Part shown: positions 7,802 through 14,708 of the stretch, in pieces | How the letters are laid out: each line of letters begins with the position of its first letter | How positions within the stretch are numbered: position 1 is the first letter of the stretch | Assembly: GCA_019634625.1 (NCBI GenBank) | Contig: JAHCBA010000009.1 | Coordinates: 1 to 37,560, forward strand | DNA from: Verrucomicrobiia bacterium | Lineage (GTDB): Bacteria > Verrucomicrobiota > Verrucomicrobiia > Limisphaerales > CAIMTB01 | Direction of reading: 5' to 3' | Length of the DNA stretch: 37,560 nt | The notes under the pieces: model-generated | Database searches by the model: none | What the model saw: the letters and a program-made list of their open reading frames with translations, nothing else | Told to the model about the DNA's origin: nothing | Program-made: the position numbers and the translations under genes

Positions 7802-10132
7802 TCACCTGGGGAGCGACCGGGACCGGGCGGGGAAGAGGAGGCGGAGGCTGTTGAGGACGACGAGGACGGTGCTGCCTTCGTGGCCGAGCACGCCATGGGA
7901 GAGGGGGAGGCGGGCGGCGATGGCGAGGACGGCGAGGACGGCGAGGGTGCCGAGGGAGATGACGAGGTTCTGGCGGATGATGCGTCGGGCGCGGCGGCTG
8001 AGGTGGTGGGCGTGGCGGACGTTTTCGAGGCGGTCGTGCATGAGGACGACGTCGGCCTGTTCGAGTGCGGCGTCGGAGCCGCGGGCGCCCATGGCGATGC
8101 CGACATGGGCGGCGGCGAGGGCGGGGGCGTCGTTGACACCATCACCGACCATGGCGACGCGGCGGCCCTGACGGGACCAGGCGGCGATGGCGGCCACTTT
8201 TTGTTCCGGGCGGAGTTCGGCGCGGACTTCGTCGAGGTCGAGATGGCGCTGGAGGTGATCGGCCGTGGAATGGCGGTCGCCGGTGAGGGCGACGGTATGG
8301 AGTCCGTGTGCGCGGAGATCGGCGACAACCTCGCGGGCCTGGGGTCGGATATCGTCGCGGAGGAGGAGGCGTCCGACGAGGGGTCCGTGGCGGAGCCAGA
8401 CTTCGGAGGTGCCCGGTTGGGGCGGGGGCGGTTCGGGCGCGTCCGGGTGGGAACCTTCGAGGACAAAGTCGCGACGTCCGAGGCGGAGATCGAGGTCGTC
8501 GAGGCGGGCGGTGGCGCCCTCGCCGGGCACGGCTTCGAGGTGGTGGACGGGCGGGGGTTGGAGGCCGAGACGTTTGCCGTGGCGGACGATGGCGCGGGCG
8601 AGGGGATGGGTGGAGAGGCGTTCGACGCCGAAGGCGAGGCGGGTGACGTCCGTTTCGCGGCCGGGAGGAAAGCTTTCGACGGCATCGACGCGCAGTTCGC
8701 CGGTGGTGAGGGTGCCGGTCTTGTCCATGGCGACGACATCGATGTCGGCGAGTTTTTCGACGGCCGCTCCACCGCGGAAGAGGATGCCATGGCGGGCGCC
8801 GTGGGCGATGGCGGCGAGGATGGCGGAAGGGATGGAGAGGACGAGGGCGCAGGGGGAGGCGACGACGAGGAGGGTCATGGCCAGGTAAAAGGCGCTGGGG
8901 CGGTCGGGGGCGCCGATCCACGGAGGGCGGCCGGCGGCCCACCAGACGAGGAACATGAGGACGGTGAGGCCCAGGATCCCGACGGTGTAGCCGGTGCCGA
9001 AGCGGTCGGTGAACCGTTGGGAGGGGGCTTTGAGGCGCTGGGAATCGCGGATGAGGCGGATGATGCGCTGGAGGGCGCTGGATTCGGCGGGGCGGAGGGC
9101 GATGGCTTCGACGGAGCCCCAGAGGTTGAGGGTGCCGCCGAGGACGGTGTCGCCGATCTGTTTGTCCACGGGAACGGCTTCGCCGGTGAGGTTGGATTCG
9201 TCGGCGGCGGTCCTGCCGAGGGCGATCTCGGCATCGACGGGGAAGAGGTCGCCGGGTTTGAGCAGGAGCCGGTCGCCGGGGCGGAGGTGGTCGACGGGGA
9301 CGAGGTGTTCGGAGGCATCGGGTCCGAGGACGACGGCTTCGCGGGGGGCCGTGCGGATGAGGGAGCGGATTTCGCGATGGGTGCGGCCTAGGGCGTAGCT
9401 TTCGAGGGCACCGGAGAGGGAGAAGAGGAAGAGGAGGATGGCGCCTTCGCCCCAGGCGCCGATGGAGGCGGCGCCGGCGGCGACGGCGAGCATGAGGAAA
9501 TGGATGTCGAGGTGACGCTGGCGCAGGCGTTCCCAGACCTCGACGGCGGGGAACCAGGCGCCGGCGAGGTAGGCGGCGGCGAAGGCGGACGGGGCGAGGG
9601 GATGGGTTCCGAGGAAGGCCCCGAGGAGGCCCAGGGCGCCACACAGGAGGGCGGCGACGATCTGGGGTTTCCACTCCTGTTCGGAGGCCTCGCTGTCGGG
9701 GAGGCGGACCTGACGGGGCACCAGGCGCGGGAACGGCTGGTCGCGCCAGCGCCAGAAGCGCGGGGCGGTGGGGCAGGTGACGCGGGCGACGGTGGTGGAG
9801 CCGGGCTGGTGCTGGACGGTGAGGCGGCTGTTGGCGAGGGGCTGGTCGGCCGCCGGGCAATCCGCGCAGTCGGAGGCCCCGGAGAGCAGGGCGCAACCTG
9901 GTCCATCGGGATCGGCCGCGCCGGCGTCGGCGAGCTGGCGGGCCAGGCGGTCGGCGAAGGGGGTACCGACATCGCCGAAGGTGGCGACCGAGAGGGATCC
10001 GGCCGCGTGGTCCACCTTCACGGCCTCGAGGGCCGGCTGGGATTCGAGTTCACGGGCAACGATCCGGACGAGGCAGAGGTCCGTCTGGGTTCGGGCCGGG
10101 GACGGCGGGTTCGTGGACGGAAGGGGGTCCAT
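7802..10132 (-). CDS. P1B-4-type heavy-metal-translocating P-type ATPase
   Basis: A metal-exporting ATPase of about 776 residues. Catalytic features are TGE (316-318), the phosphorylation loop DKTGT with D470, the HP motif STHP (508-510) and GDGVNDAP (663-670). The membrane metal motif is SPC (426-428), not CPC, and the last helices hold HEGST (751-755). This pair defines the P1B-4 subgroup (Co2+, Zn2+ or Fe2+ exporters such as CoaT/CtpD). P1B-4 proteins usually lack N-terminal metal domains. This one has about 150 extra residues: an HMA-like but cysteine-poor segment (18-60) and a Cys cluster (C80, C89, C92). ATG 10132 was preferred over TTG 10171. The start still overlaps the upstream gene's 3' end by 83 nt, so the exact N-terminus is uncertain. 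Confidence 0.9.
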   Translation of the reverse strand: MDPLPSTNPPSPARTQTDLCLVRIVARELESQPALEAVKVDHAAGSLSVATFGDVGTPFADRLARQLADAGAADPDGPGCALLSGASDCADCPAADQPLANSRLTVQHQPGSTTVARVTCPTAPRFWRWRDQPFPRLVPRQVRLPDSEASEQEWKPQIVAALLCGALGLLGAFLGTHPLAPSAFAAAYLAGAWFPAVEVWERLRQRHLDIHFLMLAVAAGAASIGAWGEGAILLFLFSLSGALESYALGRTHREIRSLIRTAPREAVVLGPDASEHLVPVDHLRPGDRLLLKPGDLFPVDAEIALGRTAADESNLTGEAVPVDKQIGDTVLGGTLNLWGSVEAIALRPAESSALQRIIRLIRDSQRLKAPSQRFTDRFGTGYTVGILGLTVLMFLVWWAAGRPPWIGAPDRPSAFYLAMTLLVVASPCALVLSIPSAILAAIAHGARHGILFRGGAAVEKLADIDVVAMDKTGTLTTGELRVDAVESFPPGRETDVTRLAFGVERLSTHPLARAIVRHGKRLGLQPPPVHHLEAVPGEGATARLDDLDLRLGRRDFVLEGSHPDAPEPPPPQPGTSEVWLRHGPLVGRLLLRDDIRPQAREVVADLRAHGLHTVALTGDRHSTADHLQRHLDLDEVRAELRPEQKVAAIAAWSRQGRRVAMVGDGVNDAPALAAAHVGIAMGARGSDAALEQADVVLMHDRLENVRHAHHLSRRARRIIRQNLVISLGTLAVLAVLAIAARLPLSHGVLGHEGSTVLVVLNSLRLLFPARSRSLPR

Positions 10133-10643
10133 CGAGGGGGGCAGTATCCGCGGCAACGGGTGGCGAGGCAAGGGGGTGGATCGGGCTGGCGTTGATGCTG
10201 GTCAGGGCATCCTTGAGGGCGGGGAGGACGGCCTGGTCCTTGGGCCGATTGGAGGCGGTCTTGCTTGCGATGATCCGGGCCAGAGGCAACACGGGGAGGG
10301 AGAGGCCGGCAACGCGTATCGGGATCGCATCCTCGAATTCGCGGGCGAAACCTCTCAGCCCATCCATTCTCAGGACGATGTCGAATGGATCCGAGCCTGG
10401 GCCGGCGAGCATTGGGGGATTGAGATCAAAGGGCGGCACGTAGGCGGCGCCGACTTCCCGAAGCGCGGCCGCCATGCGCTGATCAGCAAGGTCTTCGAAC
10501 CACAGATCGATGTCTTGAGTGACCACAGGAGCTCCCTGCAAGGCGGCGGCCGAGAGGCCGACGACCAGGAACCGGACCTGGTGACGGGTGAGGGATTCCA
10601 GGAGGATCCGCTCAGCGTCGGAAAGCGGCAAAACCTCGGCCAC
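10050..10643 (-). CDS. Nucleotidyltransferase-fold protein (DUF6036/MNT-like)
   Basis: A 197-residue protein with a nucleotidyltransferase-like N-terminus. The segment RFLVVGLSAAALQGAPVVTQDIDLWFED holds the G-[GL]-S helix and a D44-x-D46 metal pair, as in minimal nucleotidyltransferases and the AbiEii/DUF6036 group. Residues about 115-150 include a K-x-x-x-x-R-x-K-D segment (KTASNRPKDQAVLPALKDAL), also common in this group. The last 45 residues are Pro-rich and overlap the ATPase start region, so they are probably just read-through to the stop. The gene overlaps the small upstream partner by 32 nt. Together they could be a toxin-antitoxin-like or tRNA-modifying pair; the sequence does not decide. 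Confidence 0.75.
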   Translation of the reverse strand: MAEVLPLSDAERILLESLTRHQVRFLVVGLSAAALQGAPVVTQDIDLWFEDLADQRMAAALREVGAAYVPPFDLNPPMLAGPGSDPFDIVLRMDGLRGFAREFEDAIPIRVAGLSLPVLPLARIIASKTASNRPKDQAVLPALKDALTSINASPIHPLASPPVAADTAPLDGPPSVHEPAVPGPNPDGPLPRPDRCP

Positions 10644-10857
10644 GTTGGAGACTCCTTGCCAGCCGCTGGTCGGGGCTGCGTTCGAGGCAGATCAAGGTCC
10701 ACCGAACATGTTCGGGGTCGGCTTCCGGATGCCGGGCCACGACGGCCGCGACCCGCTCGGCGAGGCGTCTTCCCCAGGCCACGGGGTCTTCGTCTGGGCT
10801 GGGTGCCTGGGAATCGGGGCGCATCGGGAGGGAGGGTAGTTCCTTGGAAGGCGGCAA
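10612..10857 (-). CDS. Small helical protein paired with the nucleotidyltransferase
   Basis: An 81-residue protein with no named family that I recognise. The N-terminal 25 residues are Pro/Ser-rich and probably unstructured. The rest looks like two or three helices (DPVAWGRRLAERVAAVVARH, EHVRWTLICLERSPDQRLARSLQRGRGFAAFRR). The ending 'SP-x-x-RLxRSLxRGR' is a pattern I associate with small genes preceding DUF6036-type nucleotidyltransferases. It overlaps the next gene by 32 nt, supporting co-translation. An alternative start (MRPDSQ) lies at 10824. It could be an antitoxin-like partner, but that is only inference. Confidence 0.6.
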   Translation of the reverse strand: MPPSKELPSLPMRPDSQAPSPDEDPVAWGRRLAERVAAVVARHPEADPEHVRWTLICLERSPDQRLARSLQRGRGFAAFRR

Positions 10858-10884
10858 GTCGAGCGATCCCCGGATGGGGGAAAG

Positions 10885-11490
10885 TCACCGATAGATATCC
10901 ACGAGGTAGGCGACAGCCTCGGTGCGGCCCTGGTTGAGGATGGCGTGGGGGACGTCGGCGCGGTAGCTGGCGGAGTCGCCATGGGCGAGTTCCTCGACGT
11001 CGTCGCCGGATTCGAGCCGGAGGCGGCCTTTGACCACGGTGAGGTACTCGCGGGTGCCGGCGAAGTGGGGGGCGCTGCGAAGGGCGCCTCCGGGGCCGAG
11101 GCGGATTTCGTAGAACTCGACGTCCTTTTCGAGGTTGAGGGGGGAGAGGGTGCGGATCCGGCAGTCGGGGTCGGAGCGGAAGAGGTGGGTTTTGTCGTCG
11201 CTGCGGATGGTCTGGATGGACGACTGGGCGGAGGGGGATTCGAGGAGTTCGGCGAGCGTCATCTGGAAGGCCTGGGCGATGCGGCAGGTGACGGCGAGGG
11301 TGGGGTTGGCCTCGTGGCGTTCGATCTGGCTGAGCATGGAACGGCTGACGCCGGAGGCGGCGGCGAGCTGGTCGAGGGACCAGTCGCGCCGTTTGCGGAG
11401 GTCACGGACACGGCGGCAGAGGTGGGCGCTGACGGCATCGGGTGGCGATTGGGGCGTTGCTTGGGGCGGGACCGGATCGGGGGGTGTCAT
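10885..11490 (-). CDS. XRE-family transcriptional regulator with cupin domain
   Basis: A 201-residue two-domain repressor/activator. The N-terminal HTH_3 domain (about 25-82) reads RVRDLRKRRDWSLDQLAAAS-GVSRSMLSQIERHEANPTL. The C-terminal cupin fold (about 125-195) has the 'HFAGTREYLTVVKGRLRLESG' and 'GDSASYRADVPHAILNQG' strands, usually the ligand-sensing part. ATG 11490 (MTPPDP) was chosen over upstream options because the extra 28 residues run through AT-rich promoter-like DNA. The gene is divergent from tdh-kbl across 144 nt containing two palindromes. It is therefore the obvious candidate regulator of threonine catabolism and perhaps of itself. No ribosome site precedes the start, so a leaderless transcript is possible. 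Confidence 0.88.
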   Translation of the reverse strand: MTPPDPVPPQATPQSPPDAVSAHLCRRVRDLRKRRDWSLDQLAAASGVSRSMLSQIERHEANPTLAVTCRIAQAFQMTLAELLESPSAQSSIQTIRSDDKTHLFRSDPDCRIRTLSPLNLEKDVEFYEIRLGPGGALRSAPHFAGTREYLTVVKGRLRLESGDDVEELAHGDSASYRADVPHAILNQGRTEAVAYLVDIYR

Positions 11491-11502
11491 ATATCCGATA
11501 TA
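11490..11502. promoter_or_regulatory. 13-nt palindrome at the regulator start codon
   Basis: TATATCCGATATA is a perfect odd palindrome that begins on the first base of the regulator's start codon. It is the most AT-rich spot in the region. It is a plausible autoregulatory operator for the XRE-cupin protein, by position only. Confidence 0.4.
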
Positions 11503-11515
11503 ATGGAGAAAAGTC

Positions 11516-11545
11516 TTGCAGGGCGGAGGTGATTCTTCCGATATT
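11516..11545 (+). promoter_or_regulatory. Candidate sigma-70-type promoter for tdh-kbl
   Basis: TTGCAG (11516-11521) and GATATT (11540-11545) are 18 nt apart, about 90 nt before the tdh start. Each hexamer keeps four of six consensus bases. This is a weak match but stands out in very GC-rich DNA. Confidence 0.35.
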
Positions 11546-11556
11546 GCGCATGCGCA
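11545..11556. promoter_or_regulatory. Perfect 12-nt palindrome TGCGCATGCGCA
   Basis: A perfect palindrome, and also a tandem TGCGCA repeat, immediately overlapping the candidate -10 element of the tdh promoter. This is a typical place for a repressor operator. The divergent XRE-cupin regulator is the likely binder. Confidence 0.45.
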
Positions 11557-11634
11557 TCCGCCATTTCGGAGCAATCAAGCCGGAGCCGGGAATGGGTGCA
11601 AGGCGAAAGGCCGGGGGGGCGGGCGCGAACGCAC

Positions 11635-12687
11635 ATGAAGGCACTTGTGAAATCCAGGAGCGAGCCCGGGTTGTGGCTCGAGGACATCCCGCAACCGGAG
11701 ATCGGCATCAACGACGTTCTGATCCGGGTTCACAAGACCGGGATCTGCGGGACGGATCTGCACATCTGGAAGTGGGATGCGTGGGCGCGGAGGACGATAC
11801 CGGTGCCGATGGCGGTGGGGCACGAGTTTGTGGGGGAGATTGTGGAGGTGGGGGCGAACGTGCACGATTTCTTTCCCGGGCAGGTGGTGAGCGGGGAGGG
11901 GCATGTGGTCTGCGGGCGGTGCCGGAACTGCCTGGCGGGGCGGCGTCACCTGTGTGCGGACACGAAGGGGGTGGGGGTGAACCGGGCCGGGGCGTTTGCG
12001 GAGTATCTGGCGTTGCCGATGACGAACGTGTGGGTGCATGCGCCGGAGGTGGACCGGGAGGTGGCGTCGATCTTCGATCCGTTTGGAAACGCGGTGCACA
12101 CGGCCCTTTCCTTCAGTGTGCTGGGCGAGGATGTGCTGGTGACCGGGGCGGGGCCGATCGGGATCATGGGGGCGGCGATTGCGCGGCATGCGGGGGCGCG
12201 GTACGTGGTGATCACCGACGTGAATCCGTGGCGGCTGGAACTGGCGCGGCGGGTTGGGGTGACGCGGGCCGTGGATGTGCGGAAGGAGAGTTTGAAGGAC
12301 GTGCAGCGGGAGCTGGGGATGAAGGAGGGGTTTGACGTGGGGTTGGAGATGTCGGGGAACCCGAAGGCGTTCTCGGAGATGATCGGGGCGATGGCGCACG
12401 GGGGGAAGATTGCGCTTCTCGGAATCCCGGCCGAGCCGATGGCGATCGACTGGAACGCGGTGATTTTCAACATGCTGACGATCAAGGGGATTTACGGGCG
12501 GGAGATGTACGAGACGTGGTACAAGATGACGGTGATGTTGCAGAGCGGCCTGGATATCCGGCCGGTGATCACGCACCGGTTCCGGTGCGAGGATTTCCGG
12601 GGAGCCTTCGAGGTGGCGTTGTCGGGGGAGTCGGGGAAGGTGATTCTCGACTGGGAACACGTTGGAGGACCGGGGGGGCGGGAATGA
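11635..12687 (+). CDS. tdh: L-threonine 3-dehydrogenase
   Basis: A 350-residue zinc-dependent medium-chain dehydrogenase that oxidises L-threonine with NAD+ to 2-amino-3-ketobutyrate. Visible are the catalytic zinc ligands C38 (KTGICGTD) and H63-E64 ([12 protein letters not shown]), the structural zinc cysteines C93, C96, C99 and C107 ([15 protein letters not shown]) and the Rossmann motif GAGPIGIMG. Length and N-terminus (MKALVKSR) fit the Tdh family, which supports ATG 11635. The stop overlaps the kbl start (ATGA), so the two enzymes are coupled. The 3' end carries a Gly-rich tail (GGPGGRE). Confidence 0.96.
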   Translation: MKALVKSRSEPGLWLEDIPQPEIGINDVLIRVHKTGICGTDLHIWKWDAWARRTIPVPMAVGHEFVGEIVEVGANVHDFFPGQVVSGEGHVVCGRCRNCLAGRRHLCADTKGVGVNRAGAFAEYLALPMTNVWVHAPEVDREVASIFDPFGNAVHTALSFSVLGEDVLVTGAGPIGIMGAAIARHAGARYVVITDVNPWRLELARRVGVTRAVDVRKESLKDVQRELGMKEGFDVGLEMSGNPKAFSEMIGAMAHGGKIALLGIPAEPMAIDWNAVIFNMLTIKGIYGREMYETWYKMTVMLQSGLDIRPVITHRFRCEDFRGAFEVALSGESGKVILDWEHVGGPGGRE

Positions 12688-13868
12688 GCGCGCGGTTCCT
12701 GGCGCATCTCGAGGAGCAACTGGCCGGGATCCGTTCGGCCGGGTTGTACAAGTCGGAGCGGGTCATCGCGACGCCCCAGGGGGTGCGGGTGCGGGTGGGG
12801 GAGGGGGCACCGGTGCTGAATCTGTGCGCCAACAATTATCTTGGGCTGGCCCAGCATCCGGCGGTGCGGGAGGCGGCGCGGGAGGGGTTGGAGCGGTGGG
12901 GTTACGGGATGGCGAGCGTGCGGTTCATCTGCGGGACGCAGGGGGTGCACAAGGAACTCGAGGGGCGGCTGAGCGCCTTCCTGGGAACCGAGGATACGAT
13001 CCTGTACACGAGCTGCTGGGATGCCAACGGCGGGGTGTTCGAGACGCTGCTGGGACCCGAGGATGCGGTGGTGTCGGATGAACTGAACCACGCCTCGATC
13101 ATCGACGGGATCCGGTTGTGCAAGGCCCGGCGGCTGCGGTACCGGAACAACGATGCGGCGGATCTGGAGGCGAAGTTGAGGGAGGCGGCGGACGCGCGGT
13201 TCCGGCTGATCGTCACCGACGGGGTGTTCAGCATGGACGGGATCGTGGCGGATCTGGGGGCGGTCTGCGACCTGGCGGAACGGCACGACGCGCTGGTGAT
13301 GGTGGACGACTCGCACGCGGTGGGGTTTGTGGGGCGGCGCGGCCGGGGGACGCACGAATTGCACGGCGTCATGGGCCGGGTGGACATCCTGACCGGGACG
13401 CTGGGGAAGGCGTTGGGCGGGGCGAGCGGCGGATACACCAGCGGGCGTCGGGAGATTGTCGAGATGCTGCGTCAGCGGTCGCGTCCGTACCTGTTCAGCA
13501 ACACCGTGGCGCCGCCCATTGCAGCGGGATCGATCCGGGCGCTGGAGTTGCTGGAAGGTTCGACGGAGCTTCGGGACCGGCTGGAGGCGAACACGCGGTT
13601 GTTCCGGGAGGGGCTGGCGCGGATCGGATTGCGGACGGTGCCCGGGGAGCATCCGATCGTGCCGATCCTGCTGGGGGAGGCGACGGTGGCGCAGCGGTTC
13701 GCGGAGGCGATGCTGGCGCGGGGGGTGTACGTGGTGGGGTTCTTTTATCCGGTGGTGCCGCAGGGGAAGGCGCGGATCCGGACGCAGATGTCGGCGGGCC
13801 ACACGCGGGAGGATCTGGAATTCGCGCTGGAGCAGTTTGCCGCGGTGAAGGCGGAACTGGGCGTGTGA
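12684..13868 (+). CDS. kbl: Glycine C-acetyltransferase (2-amino-3-ketobutyrate CoA ligase)
   Basis: A 394-residue PLP enzyme of the alpha-oxoamine synthase family. It cleaves 2-amino-3-ketobutyrate with CoA to glycine and acetyl-CoA. The PLP lysine is K242 in [13 protein letters not shown]. The cofactor-binding DDSHAVGF (208-215) and the family segments [10 protein letters not shown] and [12 protein letters not shown] are intact. BioF and HemA are relatives, but CGTQ-x-x-H plus direct coupling to tdh identify Kbl. The start at 12684 overlaps the tdh stop by 4 nt. The product pair converts threonine to glycine without release of the unstable intermediate. Confidence 0.96.
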   Translation: MSARFLAHLEEQLAGIRSAGLYKSERVIATPQGVRVRVGEGAPVLNLCANNYLGLAQHPAVREAAREGLERWGYGMASVRFICGTQGVHKELEGRLSAFLGTEDTILYTSCWDANGGVFETLLGPEDAVVSDELNHASIIDGIRLCKARRLRYRNNDAADLEAKLREAADARFRLIVTDGVFSMDGIVADLGAVCDLAERHDALVMVDDSHAVGFVGRRGRGTHELHGVMGRVDILTGTLGKALGGASGGYTSGRREIVEMLRQRSRPYLFSNTVAPPIAAGSIRALELLEGSTELRDRLEANTRLFREGLARIGLRTVPGEHPIVPILLGEATVAQRFAEAMLARGVYVVGFFYPVVPQGKARIRTQMSAGHTREDLEFALEQFAAVKAELGV

Positions 13869-13896
13869 ACGGGGCGTTGCGCCCGGAGGAGGGGGG

Positions 13897-14550
13897 ATGA
13901 ACCTGGCGGATCCGACGACGCTGTACATCGGGTTGCAGCATGTGGGGGTGGCGATCAGCGCGATCTCGGGCGTGCTGGCGGCGCGTGGGCGCGGGGTGGA
14001 TTTGTTCGGGGTGGTGGTGCTGGCGCTGGTGACGGCCCTGGGCGGGGGGACGTTGCGGGACATCTGCCTGGGGGCGACGCCGGTCTTCTGGATTGCGGAC
14101 TGGCGGTATGCGCTGACGGCGGCGGGGACGGGGATTGCGGCCTTTTGGTGGGTGCGACACCTGGGGCCGGTCTTGAAGTGGTACGAGGTGGCGGATGCGG
14201 GGGCGTTGGCGCTGTTCACGATCGTGGGGGCGACCAAGACGCTGTGGCTGGGAGCGGACGGATTCAGCGCGGTGGTGATGGGGACGGTGACGGGGGTGGC
14301 TGGCGGGGTGTTCCGGGATGTGCTGATGAACGAGCTGCCGCTGGTGTTTCGACCGGAGATCCGGTTGTACGCGACGGCGGCGATCGCGGGGGCGACGGTG
14401 TTTGTGGGGTTGAACGGGGTTTGGCCGGGGGCGGATTGGGTGATGCTGGCGGGGGTGGGTACGACGCTGGCGATCCGGTTGGCGGCAATGCGGTGGGAAT
14501 TGAAGCTGCCGGTGTTTGAGGGGCGGAAGGGGGACGGGGAAGGGCGGTGA
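13897..14550 (+). CDS. TRIC/UPF0126-family membrane protein, putative glycine transporter
   Basis: A 217-residue protein with about seven hydrophobic helices and the internal duplication of the UPF0126/TRIC family. The two half-repeat signatures are GGGTLRD (49-55) and GGVFRD (136-141), with DAGALALF (100-107) between them. Pfam names this family 'glycine transporter' from bacterial fitness data on YicG-type members; animal relatives are TRIC cation channels. It follows kbl by 28 nt with a strong ribosome site (GGAGGAGGGG at 13885-13894). Together with tdh and kbl this suggests moving glycine made from threonine across the inner membrane. The direction of transport cannot be read from the sequence. 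Confidence 0.88.
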   Translation: MNLADPTTLYIGLQHVGVAISAISGVLAARGRGVDLFGVVVLALVTALGGGTLRDICLGATPVFWIADWRYALTAAGTGIAAFWWVRHLGPVLKWYEVADAGALALFTIVGATKTLWLGADGFSAVVMGTVTGVAGGVFRDVLMNELPLVFRPEIRLYATAAIAGATVFVGLNGVWPGADWVMLAGVGTTLAIRLAAMRWELKLPVFEGRKGDGEGR

Positions 14551-14564
14551 TCGCGGGAGGGGGT

Positions 14565-14632
14565 GGAGTTCCATGGGGCCGGAAGGGGCCTGGGGCGATG
14601 GGATGGGGACTCGCGGAGCTCGTCCCTCCGGG
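14565..14632 (+). repeat. Dispersed inverted-repeat element, copy 2 (internal fragment)
   Basis: It keeps GAGTTCCATGGGGCCGGAAGG (variant inner arm) and the exact core GGACTCGCGGAGCTCGTCC, followed by CTCCGG. Both outer arms are gone. It begins 14 nt after the stop of the putative glycine transporter and ends 77 nt before the next start codon. Confidence 0.75.
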
Positions 14633-14693
14633 ATGGCGAAGCCCGCCGGGTGGAAGATGCGCCATTGAATGGAAAGGGCGGGGACGGTTGGAT

Positions 14694-14700
14694 GGGGAGG
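14694..14700 (+). promoter_or_regulatory. Ribosome-binding site deciding the GTG start at 14709
   Basis: GGGGAGG lies 8 nt upstream of GTG 14709, right before a signal-peptide-like sequence. This favours 14709 over the in-frame ATG at 14547, which would read through a repeat copy. Confidence 0.7.
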
Positions 14701-14708
14701 TGATCCCT

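Noticed and set aside
7772-9391. 539-codon plus-strand open frame rich in Gly/Asp/Glu
   Set aside because: It is antisense to the P1B-4 ATPase, whose motifs are all present on the minus strand.
11499-11504. TATAAT on the plus strand as the tdh promoter
   Set aside because: It is a perfect -10 hexamer, but nothing like a -35 lies 16-18 nt upstream (11476-11481 reads ATCGGG). I kept the weaker but paired TTGCAG/GATATT instead.
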